Assembly: GCF_000426285.1 (NCBI RefSeq)
Contig: NZ_AUFB01000015.1
Span: 1 to 64,000, forward strand
Reading direction: 5' to 3'
Origin: Rhizobium leucaenae USDA 9039
GTDB taxonomy: Bacteria > Pseudomonadota > Alphaproteobacteria > Rhizobiales > Rhizobiaceae
Length of the DNA stretch: 64,000 nt
Positions within the stretch are counted from its first letter, which is position 1, and each line of letters begins with the position of its first letter. The position numbers and the translations under genes are program-made. The notes under the pieces are model-generated. The model did not search any database. It had not been told where the DNA came from and saw nothing but the letters and a program-made list of their open reading frames with translations. Positions 36,887-45,402 of the stretch are shown in pieces.

Positions 36887-37999
36887 ATGACAGTGCGCAA
36901 TCTCTTCCTCCTGCCGGGCGACGGCATCGGCCCCGAGGCCATGGGCGAAGTCCGCAAGATCATCGCCTATATGAACGAGGCGAAGAATGCCAGCTTCGTC
37001 ACGGATGAAGGCCTTGTCGGCGGCAGCGCCTATGATGCGCATGGCGTCGCCATCTCCGAAGAGGACATGCAGAAGGCGCTGGCGGCCGATGCCGTGCTCT
37101 TCGGCGCCGTTGGCGGCCCGAAGTGGGACGACGTTCCCTACGAAGTGCGCCCGGAAGCCGGCCTGCTGCGCCTGCGCAAGGATCTCAAGCTTTTCGCAAA
37201 CCTGCGCCCCGCCATCTGCTACCCGGCGCTGGCAGCGGCTTCCTCGCTGAAGCCGGAGCTGGTCGACGGCCTCGATATCCTCATCATCCGTGAGCTCACC
37301 GGCGGCGTCTATTTCGGCGAGCCGAAGGAGATCATCGACCTCGGCAACGGCCAGAAGCGCGGCATCGACACCCAGGTCTACGATACCTACGAGATCGAGC
37401 GCATTGCCGGCGTCGCCTTCGAATTGGCACGCACGCGCAACAACCGCGTCTGCTCGATGGAAAAGCGCAACGTCATGAAGTCGGGCGTGCTCTGGAACCA
37501 GGTCGTCACCGCGACGCACAAGGAAAAATATGCCGACGTGCAGCTTGAGCACATGCTTGCCGATGCCGGCGGCATGCAGCTCGTTCGTCAGCCGAAGCAG
37601 TTCGACGTCATCGTCACCGACAATCTCTTCGGCGACATGCTCTCCGACGTTGCCGCCATGCTGACCGGCTCGCTCGGCATGCTGCCATCGGCTTCGCTCG
37701 GCGCACCCGATGCCAAGACCGGCAAGCGCAAGGCGCTCTACGAACCCGTGCACGGCTCGGCGCCGGATATCGCCGGCAAGGGCATTGCCAACCCGATCGC
37801 GATGATCGCTTCCTTCGCCATGTGCCTGCGCTATTCCTTCGGCCTGGTGTCCGAAGCCGATGCGCTGGAAAAGGCGATCGCCAACGTGCTCGACAGCGGC
37901 ATCCGCACCGGCGACATCATGTCTTCCGGCAGCCGCCAGGTCGGCACAGCCGAAATGGGCGACGCCATTCTTGCCGAATTCAAGGCCCTGTCGGCATAA
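36887..37999 (+). CDS. leuB: 3-isopropylmalate dehydrogenase
   Basis: It oxidises and decarboxylates 3-isopropylmalate with NAD in leucine synthesis. It has [10 protein letters not shown] at the start, [17 protein letters not shown] (substrate-binding arginines), [17 protein letters not shown], the catalytic lysine and aspartates in [12 protein letters not shown], and [15 protein letters not shown] take ATG 36887 (MTVRNLF, 370 residues) with GGAGG 10 bases upstream. leuD is 1.5 kb upstream on the same strand but separately terminated. Confidence 0.96.
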   Translation: MTVRNLFLLPGDGIGPEAMGEVRKIIAYMNEAKNASFVTDEGLVGGSAYDAHGVAISEEDMQKALAADAVLFGAVGGPKWDDVPYEVRPEAGLLRLRKDLKLFANLRPAICYPALAAASSLKPELVDGLDILIIRELTGGVYFGEPKEIIDLGNGQKRGIDTQVYDTYEIERIAGVAFELARTRNNRVCSMEKRNVMKSGVLWNQVVTATHKEKYADVQLEHMLADAGGMQLVRQPKQFDVIVTDNLFGDMLSDVAAMLTGSLGMLPSASLGAPDAKTGKRKALYEPVHGSAPDIAGKGIANPIAMIASFAMCLRYSFGLVSEADALEKAIANVLDSGIRTGDIMSSGSRQVGTAEMGDAILAEFKALSA

Positions 38000-38063
38000 T
38001 CGCTGCCTAAAGCGCTGCGCGTTCATCTGAACGCGCAAAGGTCGCTCTACTCTTTTGAATCTA

Positions 38064-38113
38064 GAGCACCTTATCCGCTTTCTGGCGATCCCACCTGAAA
38101 GCGGGATGCTCTA
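38064..38113 (+). repeat. imperfect palindrome downstream of leuB
   Basis: The ends are AGAGCA and TGCTCT, with an inner stem CCGCTTTC/GAAAGCGG. Another palindrome (TGCGCGTTCATCTGAACGCGCA region) lies just upstream. They may add to transcript ends of leuB. Confidence 0.5.
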
Positions 38114-38114
38114 G

Positions 38115-38130
38115 TATTTCACGTGAAACA
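38115..38130. promoter_or_regulatory. parS-like ParB-binding site 1
   Basis: TATTTCACGTGAAACA differs by one base from the palindromic parS consensus TGTTTCACGTGAAACA. It is intergenic, between leuB and a PAP2 gene. ParB would nucleate here to segregate the chromosome origin. Confidence 0.65.
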
Positions 38131-38138
38131 TCAAAGGC

Positions 38139-38171
38139 CCTCGCTCTCAGCTTGCAGAGCGAGGTCTTTTT
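38139..38171 (+). terminator. terminator downstream of leuB
   Basis: A perfect 9-base stem CCTCGCTCT/AGAGCGAGG (38139-38147 and 38156-38164) is followed by TCTTTTT. Confidence 0.8.
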
Positions 38172-38208
38172 GTTGAACTTGCCGCGACGGACTCCTATTT
38201 CCCGCTGC

Positions 38209-38988
38209 ATGAGCACGGAAACGACATCGTCGCAGGGCATAATCCAGAGGCAATCACGACCTTGGCAGAGGCTGGCACGGCGCTATGACATCCGCCGCAG
38301 CCGCCACCGCCACCTTCCTTGGCTCGGCTATACGCTGACCACCATCAATATCGTCATTCTCGCCTTTCTCGTGTTCGACACACCGCTTGGACAGGCTGCG
38401 AAAAACCTCTCGCCGCGATTGATCGAAGTCGCAGGGGCCGTCACCGATATCGGCAGGCTGGCTTGGATCCTCGCCATTATCGCCGTCGTGTTTGCCGTCG
38501 GCCTTTTCGTCGCACGACGTTCGCCGACATATGGCCGTTACCGGGCCGCCCTTCTCATTCGGATGGTCGCCTATGTCGGCCTCTCCGTGCTCACGACCAG
38601 CTTCATCGTGAATCTTCTGAAATACGCGATCGGCCGCGCCCGGCCCCTTCTTTATGACCAATACGGCATCGTCGGCTTCGCGCCGTTTCACGGCGACTTC
38701 CTGTTTGAAAGCTTTCCCTCGGCGCATTCGGCCAACGTGGGTGCGCTCTTTGGGGCGCTCGCTTTGCTTTTCCCACGGTTCCGGCTGCTGTTCATCGGCA
38801 TCGGCATCTGGCTTGGGGCTTCGCGCATCATCATCGGCGTCCATTATCCAAGCGATGTCGCTGCCGGCCTGGCGCTCGGTGCCTGGATTGCTTTCGCCGT
38901 TGCGGTCCTCTTTTCCCGGTTCGGCCTGGTCTTCTCGACGGGCCAAGACGCTTGGCCGCGGCCGCGGTTGAACCGTGGGCTTCGCTGA
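38209..38988 (+). CDS. PAP2-type membrane phosphatase, 259 aa
   Basis: This integral membrane acid phosphatase probably acts on lipid-linked phosphates such as phosphatidic acid, undecaprenyl pyrophosphate or lipid A. It has about six membrane helices. The three phosphatase motifs are KYAIGRARP, FPSAHSAN and SRIIIGVHYPSDVAAG. The ATG at 38209 (MSTETTSSQG) is preferred; upstream TTG at 38152 overlaps the terminator. A paralogue follows at 39078. Confidence 0.9.
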   Translation: MSTETTSSQGIIQRQSRPWQRLARRYDIRRSRHRHLPWLGYTLTTINIVILAFLVFDTPLGQAAKNLSPRLIEVAGAVTDIGRLAWILAIIAVVFAVGLFVARRSPTYGRYRAALLIRMVAYVGLSVLTTSFIVNLLKYAIGRARPLLYDQYGIVGFAPFHGDFLFESFPSAHSANVGALFGALALLFPRFRLLFIGIGIWLGASRIIIGVHYPSDVAAGLALGAWIAFAVAVLFSRFGLVFSTGQDAWPRPRLNRGLR

Positions 38989-39077
38989 GTTGCCGACCGT
39001 CTTAAATCTGTTAAAAAACTGTAGCAGGAGCCTGCTACGCGTGATCGTAGACAGGGGTGGAGTAGCGGCGACAGGCG

Positions 39078-39830
39078 GTGGATATGCTGCAGGAGATCTT
39101 GAGGTCTCTGGATAGGCGATGGCGGCGAAATAAGAGCGGTTTTGCTCCTTCGCATTGGAAAATATGCCTGTTTCTGACCGCCAACATCGTATTGCTCGCA
39201 GCCCTTCTGTTCGATTGGCCGGTCGGCGCGACCATCAAGAACATCGCGCCCCCTATTCATTTCTTCGGCAAGCTGCTCACCAATTTCGGTGAATCCGGCT
39301 GGATCATCATGGTCAGCGCCTTCCTGTTCTTCGAAGGCTGGGCCGGCAGCCGACTGCTGCAGTCGTCACGCTGCCGCTGCCAGGCCCTGCGCATCTGTCA
39401 GATCGGCGGCTATCTGCTGACGACCATTGCGCTTTCGGGTATCATCGCCAATCTCCTGAAGCGCGCCATCGGCCGAGCCCGCCCCATGCATTTCGAGGAT
39501 TGGGGTCCTTTCGGTTTCTCACCCTTCAACGGCCATGCTGCCTTCGAAAGCTTCCCGTCCGGCCATGCGACCACCATCGGCGCCTTCTTTGCAGCGCTTG
39601 CCTTCCTCTTCCCGCGCTATCGCTACATCTTCATCGCCTGTGCCCTCTGGCTGGCGACGACGCGGGTAATGATCGGCGCCCACTATCCGAGCGACGTCAT
39701 CGCCGGGCTCGCCCTTGGTGGCTGGTTTTCCTTTATGGTGGCGATCGTCTATTCTCGCTATGGCATGCTCTTCCGCATCGGGGAGACTGGTTGGCCGATG
39801 CCAAGATTGCCGCTGCTGAAGTGGAAGTAG
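39078..39830 (+). CDS. PAP2-type membrane phosphatase, second copy, 250 aa
   Basis: It has the same family and layout as the preceding gene, with motifs KRAIGRARP, FPSGHATT and TRVMIGAHYPSDVIAG and a similar run of hydrophobic helices. The start is GTG 39078, or ATG 39084 two codons later. The two genes share order and motifs and look like an old tandem duplication. Likely roles are recycling of polyprenyl phosphate carriers or lipid remodelling; the substrate is not readable from sequence. Confidence 0.9.
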   Translation: MDMLQEILRSLDRRWRRNKSGFAPSHWKICLFLTANIVLLAALLFDWPVGATIKNIAPPIHFFGKLLTNFGESGWIIMVSAFLFFEGWAGSRLLQSSRCRCQALRICQIGGYLLTTIALSGIIANLLKRAIGRARPMHFEDWGPFGFSPFNGHAAFESFPSGHATTIGAFFAALAFLFPRYRYIFIACALWLATTRVMIGAHYPSDVIAGLALGGWFSFMVAIVYSRYGMLFRIGETGWPMPRLPLLKWK

Positions 39831-40122
39831 GGATCGTTTCCCTCATCCGCCCTCGCCCTTCGAGGCTCCACCCTTCGGGTTCCGCTCCTCAGGGTGAGGG
39901 CTCTCCTTGGGCTGGCCGTGTTATCGCTCCGCCCTCATGGTGAGGTGCTTTGGTGTCAGAACGTCAGCGAAGGCAGCAAAGCCTCGAACCACGGTCCCCG
40001 CAGCTCTCGAAAAATCATTCGTGAACTACCTTGGTCCCATCCATCGCTACACCTAGAACGGTTGCCAAGCATCCCCCGCATTCATATATCTGAAGCGGCG
40101 AATTTGCGGGAGACGATCCCGT
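39831..40122. repeat. intergenic with diverged palindromic repeats
   Basis: It contains a degenerate copy (about 39932-39996) of the repeat found three times at 36445-36769, and a related GC-rich palindrome at about 39846-39900. No open frame is supported. Confidence 0.5.
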
Positions 40123-40434
40123 TTGAGTGTGGCGAAGACGATGACCGATGCAGGACAGACGCGACTGAGCGAAAGGCAACTCGGATTGATTTCCAGGGCG
40201 CTTGCCGAGCCGCGCCGCGTGCAGATTCTGAAGGAAATCGGCGGTCGCGCCGAACCCATGCCTTGCAGCGTGTTGACGCAATGTCACGCCGTTAGCGCCG
40301 CGACGATATCCCACCACATCAAGGAACTCGAAAACGCCGGTCTCATCGAGATCGTGCGGGAAGGCAAGTTTGCAAACCTCTTGCTTCGGCGTGATGTCCT
40401 GAATGCCTACATGGCGGAACTTGCCAACATCTGA
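40123..40434 (+). CDS. ArsR-family winged-helix transcriptional regulator
   Basis: This 103-residue repressor-like protein has the layout [20 protein letters not shown], then [26 protein letters not shown], a helix-turn-helix plus wing. No metal-binding cysteine motif of the ArsR/SmtB ELCVCDL type is seen, so the signal is probably not arsenite. The start is TTG 40123 (GGGAG 10 bases upstream) or ATG 40141. It probably controls the SDR gene downstream through palindromes at 40476-40491. Confidence 0.88.
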   Translation: MSVAKTMTDAGQTRLSERQLGLISRALAEPRRVQILKEIGGRAEPMPCSVLTQCHAVSAATISHHIKELENAGLIEIVREGKFANLLLRRDVLNAYMAELANI

Positions 40435-40475
40435 AATTCTTTTCTTTGCGCATCCGCCCGCTGCTCTTGTATCGG

Positions 40476-40568
40476 TTAGATGATTATCTAAATATCAAAG
40501 GGACGGGATGAGGGTCGCCGAACGCGGCTTCGTCTGCGCCAATAATTCGATAGTTATAAAATTATCTA
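40476..40568. promoter_or_regulatory. candidate operators between arsR-type gene and SDR gene
   Basis: TTAGATGATTATCTAA (40476-40491) is a near-perfect palindrome. A second, looser inverted repeat, GATA-N10-TATC, spans about 40549-40566. Both are AT-rich islands in GC-rich surroundings, and the second ends close before the SDR ribosome-binding site. Confidence 0.55.
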
Positions 40569-40592
40569 ACAACCTTCTCGACAGGAGATGAC

Positions 40593-41342
40593 ATGAGCAA
40601 GCTGGCAGGCAAGGTCGCAATCGTGACCGGAGCATCGAAGGGTATCGGCGCAGGCATCGCCAAGGCATTGGCCGAGGCGGGTGCGGCCGTCGTGGTCAAT
40701 TATGCATCAAGCCGCGAAGGCGCCGACAAGGTCGTGGCCGAGATCACCGCCAAGGGCGGCAAGGCGATAGCGGCGCACGGCGATGTCTCAAAAGCTGTCG
40801 ACGTGAAGCGGCTTTTTGCCGAAACCAAGGAGGCCTTCGGCGGCCTCGACATCCTCGTCAACAATGCCGGCGTCTATCAATTTCAGGCGCTGGAAGAGAT
40901 CACTGAAGAGGAATTCCATCGCGAATTCAACATCAACGTTCTCGGCACGCTGCTGACGACACAGGAAGCAATGAAGCATTTCGGCCCCGAAGGCGGCAAT
41001 GTCATCAACATCGCCTCGACCGCCGTCACCATGAACCTGCCGGCCACCGCAGTCTATACGGCGACCAAGGCCGCCGTCACCTCGATCACCCAAATCCTCG
41101 CCAAGGAGCTCGGTCCGCGCAATATCCGCGTCAACACCATCTCGCCCGGCGGCGTCGAGACCGAAGGCGTGATTGCAGCGGGTCTCATCGGCAGCGATTT
41201 AGAAAAGCATATGGTCTCACAGACGCCGCTTGGCCGCCTCGGCCAGCCGGGAGACATCGCGCCGATCGCGGTTTTCCTCGCCTCGAATGATTCCGGTTGG
41301 CTGACGGGTGAAACCCTCTATGCCGGCGGCGGTTTGAAGTAA
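40593..41342 (+). CDS. short-chain dehydrogenase/reductase (glucose 1-dehydrogenase-like)
   Basis: This 249-residue NAD(P)-dependent oxidoreductase has the classical SDR set: TGASKGIGAGIA (coenzyme), NNAGVY, the catalytic serine in NIASTAV, and YTATK. The C-terminus has SPGGVETEG and SGWLTGETLYAGGG. The substrate is unknown. AGGAGAT lies before the ATG. It follows the ArsR-type gene in the same direction, with palindromic sites in the gap, so regulation by that protein is likely. Confidence 0.92.
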   Translation: MSKLAGKVAIVTGASKGIGAGIAKALAEAGAAVVVNYASSREGADKVVAEITAKGGKAIAAHGDVSKAVDVKRLFAETKEAFGGLDILVNNAGVYQFQALEEITEEEFHREFNINVLGTLLTTQEAMKHFGPEGGNVINIASTAVTMNLPATAVYTATKAAVTSITQILAKELGPRNIRVNTISPGGVETEGVIAAGLIGSDLEKHMVSQTPLGRLGQPGDIAPIAVFLASNDSGWLTGETLYAGGGLK

Positions 41343-41352
41343 CCGTCTATCC

Positions 41353-41385
41353 CAGAGCCGCTTTCCTCTCGACGAGGGAAGCGGC
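41353..41385 (+). terminator. hairpin after the SDR gene
   Basis: The stem CCGCTTTCCTC/GAGGGAAGCGG has a short loop and is followed by only a weak T tract. Confidence 0.45.
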
Positions 41386-41636
41386 GTCCCTATGCCGTGG
41401 TCCGATCCGCTTGGCACCTCGGCAACAATTGCCAAACCGCCTCCGTCTTCATACTATCATTGCCGTTCGGGTTTTTCCGTAGATCCCGCAGCCGCTTTTG
41501 CTGCAACGACATCTTGACCGCGAAAATTTTCAAGACAGATCTTGTCTGCAATGCGATCCCTGGCGAGCGAACGCCATAAATTCCTGTGAAAGTCTCTGAG
41601 ATCGCTGTTGCGACCAACGAAACGGAGCACGTCATC

Positions 41637-42146
41637 ATGAATAACGCCAATACCAAATCGAAACTGGGCACGCGCACCAATCTCAGCGAAGAAGCGACAC
41701 GCGATATTTCCGCAGCACTGAATTCGCTGCTGGCCGACGTCTTTTCCCTTTATCTCAAGACCAAGAATTTCCATTGGCATATGAGCGGGCCGCATTTTCG
41801 CGATTACCACCTGTTGCTGGATGAGCAGGGCGAGCAGATCTTCGCCATGACGGACCCGATGGCCGAACGCGCCAGAAAGATCGGCGGCACCACGCTGCGT
41901 TCCATAGGCCACATCGCCAAGCTGCAGCGCATCCCCGATAATGATGCCGAATATGTCGACGCTCAGGACATGCTCGCCGAACTGGCCGACGACAATCTCA
42001 GGCTTTCCGCCGAAATCCGCGCTGCCCATGATGTCTGCGATGAATATGGTGATGTCTCCACCGCCAGCCTGCTTGAAGTCTGGCTGGACGAGACGGAACG
42101 CCGCACCTGGTTCCTGTTCGAATCCACGCGCAACAGCAATCGTTGA
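41637..42146 (+). CDS. dps: Dps family ferritin-like DNA-protection protein
   Basis: This 12-subunit iron oxidase and DNA-binding protein protects against oxidative stress. The ferroxidase site is read in KTKNFHWHMSGPHFRDYHLLLDEQ, with later GGTTLRSI and DEYGDVSTASLLEVWLDETERRTWFL. The ATG at 41637 has GGAG 8 bases upstream and gives 169 residues; the GTG at 41586 would add 17 unlikely residues. Confidence 0.94.
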   Translation: MNNANTKSKLGTRTNLSEEATRDISAALNSLLADVFSLYLKTKNFHWHMSGPHFRDYHLLLDEQGEQIFAMTDPMAERARKIGGTTLRSIGHIAKLQRIPDNDAEYVDAQDMLAELADDNLRLSAEIRAAHDVCDEYGDVSTASLLEVWLDETERRTWFLFESTRNSNR

Positions 42147-42246
42147 AGGCTTAAATCGATTCCGCGTTCCCGCCGCGGTGGGGACGCAAAATCCTTGACT
42201 CCTGTGGAAAACTCCGTAGAACCGGCGGCGGAAAAGGAAGACCTTC

Positions 42247-42363
42247 ATGGTTCGCTTCGAACAGATCGATAGTTTCGGTCACCTGGCAGAATTTGCCGGG
42301 CAGGAGTTCCGTTTTCCGGTTTCTTCCAAAACCAAGGCCAAAACGACGACGAAAACCGTCTGA
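42247..42363 (+). CDS. small hypothetical protein, 38 aa
   Basis: A short frame starts ATG 42247 with AAGGAAG 6 bases upstream and ends at TGA 42361-42363. It begins MVRFEQIDSFGHLAEFAG and has a lysine- and threonine-rich tail. The good ribosome-binding site and balanced composition make it a plausible gene, but there is no homology evidence. It lies between dps and asd. Confidence 0.4.
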   Translation: MVRFEQIDSFGHLAEFAGQEFRFPVSSKTKAKTTTKTV

Positions 42364-42473
42364 CGTCTCTGGCCTGCCGCTCTCTCCCCGGCCCGGCCGG
42401 GGACAGGAACCGGTCGTCATGGCCGTGGTTCCCCCCTCGCCGAAGAGGAGAGAAGAGAAAGAGAGCTTGAGAA

Positions 42474-43508
42474 ATGGGTTTCAAAGTTGCAGTAGCGGGC
42501 GCGACCGGGAATGTCGGCCGCGAAATGCTCAATATCCTGTCCGAACGCGGTTTTCCGGCTGACGAGGTCGTAGCGCTGGCATCGGCCCGCTCGCAGGGCA
42601 CCGAAGTTTCCTTCGGCGACCGGACATTGAAGGTTTCGAACCTGGAGAACTACGATTTTTCCGACACCGACATCTGCCTGATGTCGGCCGGCGGCGATAT
42701 CTCCAAGAAGTTCTCGCCGAAGATCGGCGCCCAGGGCTGCGTGGTCCTCGATAACTCCTCCGCCTGGCGCTATGATGCCGACGTGCCGTTGATCGTGCCG
42801 GAAGTGAACCCCGATGCCGTCACGCAGTTCACCAAGCGCAACATCATCGCCAACCCGAATTGCTCGACCGCACAGCTCGTCGTTGCGCTGAAGCCGCTGC
42901 ATGACTTTGCCAAGATCAAGCGTGTCGTCATCTCCACCTACCAGTCCGTTTCCGGTGCCGGCAAGGACGGCATGGACGAACTGTTCAACCAGACCCGCGC
43001 CGTCTTCGTTGCCGATCCGATCGAATCGAAGAAGTTCACCAAGCGCATCGCCTTCAACGTCATCCCGCACATCGATGTTTTCATGGAAGACGGCTACACC
43101 AAGGAAGAATGGAAGGTGCTGGCCGAAACCAAGAAGATGCTCGATCCGAAGATCAAGGTCACCTGCACCGCCGTGCGCGTGCCGGTCTTCATCGGCCATT
43201 CGGAATCGGTCAATATCGAGTTCGAAAATGAGATCACTGCCGACCAGGCTCGCGATATCCTGCGCGAAGCACCGGGCTGCCTTGTCATCGACAAGCGCGA
43301 AAACGGCGGCTACATCACGCCTTACGAGTCCGCCGGCGAGGACGCGACCTACATTTCGCGCATTCGCGAGGATGCCACGGTCGAAAACGGTCTCAACATC
43401 TGGGTCGTCTCCGACAATCTGCGCAAGGGCGCCGCACTGAACGCCATCCAGATTGCCGAACTCCTGATCAACCGTGGCCTAGTCAAGCCGCGCAAGCAGG
43501 CGGCATAA
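42474..43508 (+). CDS. asd: aspartate-semialdehyde dehydrogenase
   Basis: It reduces aspartyl phosphate to the semialdehyde, the branch point to lysine, diaminopimelate, threonine and methionine. It has GATGNVGREML (NADP), ALASARSQG, the catalytic cysteine C130 in NPNCSTAQ, and later VPVFIGHSES and HIDVFMEDG segments. Length 344 is normal. A terminator follows at 43566-43604. Confidence 0.96.
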   Translation: MGFKVAVAGATGNVGREMLNILSERGFPADEVVALASARSQGTEVSFGDRTLKVSNLENYDFSDTDICLMSAGGDISKKFSPKIGAQGCVVLDNSSAWRYDADVPLIVPEVNPDAVTQFTKRNIIANPNCSTAQLVVALKPLHDFAKIKRVVISTYQSVSGAGKDGMDELFNQTRAVFVADPIESKKFTKRIAFNVIPHIDVFMEDGYTKEEWKVLAETKKMLDPKIKVTCTAVRVPVFIGHSESVNIEFENEITADQARDILREAPGCLVIDKRENGGYITPYESAGEDATYISRIREDATVENGLNIWVVSDNLRKGAALNAIQIAELLINRGLVKPRKQAA

Positions 43509-43565
43509 ACGGTTTATAAACCATTTACGGTTTTTCAACCTTTGCGGGCTAAGCAGGATTCAAAG

Positions 43566-43604
43566 AAAAGCCTCGTCATTTCGGATCGAAAGACGGGGCT
43601 TTTA
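43566..43604 (+). terminator. terminator after asd
   Basis: The stem AAAGCCTCGTC/GACGGGGCTTT with one G-T pair spans 43567-43602. The A and T runs on both sides allow action in both directions. Confidence 0.75.
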
Positions 43605-43623
43605 CAAGATCCGTTAGGTACAA

Positions 43624-43639
43624 TGTTTCACGTGAAGCG
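43624..43639. promoter_or_regulatory. parS-like ParB-binding site 2
   Basis: TGTTTCACGTGAAGCG differs by two bases from the parS consensus TGTTTCACGTGAAACA. It is intergenic between asd and the transglycosylase gene, 5.5 kb from the first site. Confidence 0.55.
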
Positions 43640-43795
43640 AAAATATTGATCGCGGAACCGTGATAATGACAGAATTGCCGGATACTGGCATGGTCCGGTC
43701 ACAGTACGACCGCGCATAGGCCTGGAAAATCGAAGGCATATGCGCCATCAAAAACCGTTACCGCGTCTCGCGCGGTAAGAATTCGGGGACTCTGA

Positions 43796-44617
43796 ATGCG
43801 CATGACAAAGTCTGGAATGGCAGCTCTCGTAGCAGGCGGGTTGCTGTTGGTGACGCCGTTTGCCGCCAATGCTGCAGCTTGCGGCAACTCGTCGGCTGGT
43901 TTTGATAATTGGGTGCAGGAATTCAAGCAGGAAGCGCAGGCCCAGGGCGTCAGCGCCTCTGTTCTCGACCGAGCCTTTGCCAATGTGCACTACAATCAAC
44001 CCACCATCCGCGCCGATCGCGGCCAGAAGAGCTTCAAGCTCTCCTTCGAAGACTTCATGAGGAAGCGTGGCGGCCAGGCAATCATTACCCGCGGCAGAAG
44101 CATGAAGCAGGCCAACGCCGCACTGTTCTCGAGGATCGAGAAGCGTTATGGCGTGCCCGCCGGCCCGATCATTGCCATTTGGGGCATGGAAACCGGTTTC
44201 GGCGGCTTCATGGGCGACCAGCATACGCTTTCGGCCGTGTCGACGCTCGCTTATGACTGCCGCCGCTCCGATTATTTCACCGATCAGCTCTATGCTGCCC
44301 TCAAGCTCGTCGGCGAAGGCTATCTGAGCCCCACCGCCCGCGGCGCAGCCCATGGCGAAATCGGCCAGACACAATTCATGCCGAAGAACGTCGTCAATTT
44401 CGGTGTCGACGGCGATGGCGACGGCAGGGTCGATCTGGTCGGCTCCCGCGCCGACGCGCTGGCCTCGACCGCAAACTTCCTGAAGGGCCATGGCTGGCAG
44501 CCGGGTCTCGGGTATCAGCCTGGCGAGCCGAATTTCGCGGCGATCGGGGGCTGGAACGATGCAGCCGTCTACCAGCAGGCAATTGCCTATATCGGCAAGC
44601 AGATCGACGGCCAATAA
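43796..44617 (+). CDS. lytic murein transglycosylase (MltB-like)
   Basis: It cleaves peptidoglycan glycan strands to 1,6-anhydro ends. It has a signal peptide (about 1-27, cleaved near ANAAAC; a lipobox is not clear). The transglycosylase domain has the catalytic glutamate E132 in IWGMETGFGG and the later GEIGQTQFMPKNVVNFG segment. GGGGA lies 8 bases before the ATG. No C-terminal peptidoglycan-binding domain is present, so this is the short form (273 residues). Confidence 0.92.
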   Translation: MRMTKSGMAALVAGGLLLVTPFAANAAACGNSSAGFDNWVQEFKQEAQAQGVSASVLDRAFANVHYNQPTIRADRGQKSFKLSFEDFMRKRGGQAIITRGRSMKQANAALFSRIEKRYGVPAGPIIAIWGMETGFGGFMGDQHTLSAVSTLAYDCRRSDYFTDQLYAALKLVGEGYLSPTARGAAHGEIGQTQFMPKNVVNFGVDGDGDGRVDLVGSRADALASTANFLKGHGWQPGLGYQPGEPNFAAIGGWNDAAVYQQAIAYIGKQIDGQ

Positions 44618-44636
44618 TCACGGCGACAAATCAATA

Positions 44637-44676
44637 AAGGCGCTCGGCCGGATGGCGGAGCGCCTTTTCGTTTTTT
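44637..44676. terminator. terminator between transglycosylase and carbonic anhydrase genes
   Basis: The stem GGCGCTC/GAGCGCC (44639-44645 and 44658-44664) is followed by a long T run. It sits between convergent genes. Confidence 0.8.
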
Positions 44677-44687
44677 CTATCGCCGTT

Positions 44688-45332
44688 TCAGATTTCCGGC
44701 CGGATAAAATCGCGCGTCTCCGGGTCCATGACCCAAAGCTCACCGGTCGAGATATCGAACCACGCGCCGTGCAGGTGCAATTTCCCTTCCTTTTCCCGTA
44801 CTTTGATATCGGGAAAGCTGCGCAGATTGTCGAGGGAATTGCGGATAGAGATGCGCTCCAGCGCCGTCTGCCGCTCGGCCGGCGTCATGACGTCGTTGCT
44901 CTGGATCTGCTCGGCGGCCGGCTTTACGAGGCTCATCCAGCGGCCGATGAAATTGCCCGGCGACAGCGGCTCGGCATTCGGGTCCAGCGCCGCGCGAATG
45001 CCGCCACAGCGGCCATGCCCCATAACGACGATATCCGTGACCTTCAGTGACTGCACCGCGAATTCCAGAGCAGCGGACGTCGAGTGAAAATGGCCGTCAG
45101 GCTCGTGAGGCGGGACCAAATTGGCGACGTTGCGGATAACGAAAAGTTCTCCGGGACCAGCGTCGAAAATGGTTTCCGGGGCCGAACGGCTGTCGGAACA
45201 GGCAATCACCAGGGTTGAAGGCTTCTGCCCTTCCTCCGCCAGGCTGCGATAGCGCTCGCGCTCATCGACATAACGCCCGCTCATGAAGTTGCGATAGCCG
45301 TTCAGAAGGGAAGTAGGAAAGCTCAGCATCAT
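44688..45332 (-). CDS. beta-class carbonic anhydrase
   Basis: It interconverts carbon dioxide and bicarbonate. Zinc ligands are C45, H106 and C109, with the D47-R49 dyad (ACSDSRS and GHGRCGG). Length 214 is usual for the bacterial beta class. Two ATG codons in tandem give a one-residue uncertainty at the start. It is convergent with the transglycosylase gene and co-directional with the kinase gene upstream. Confidence 0.94.
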   Translation of the reverse strand: MMLSFPTSLLNGYRNFMSGRYVDERERYRSLAEEGQKPSTLVIACSDSRSAPETIFDAGPGELFVIRNVANLVPPHEPDGHFHSTSAALEFAVQSLKVTDIVVMGHGRCGGIRAALDPNAEPLSPGNFIGRWMSLVKPAAEQIQSNDVMTPAERQTALERISIRNSLDNLRSFPDIKVREKEGKLHLHGAWFDISTGELWVMDPETRDFIRPEI

Positions 45333-45402
45333 ATTGAATTACCGCGCGCTGCGGCCGATGGCAACTATTGCGCTGCAAAAACCTCTCGACATTGCCGATC
45401 CG

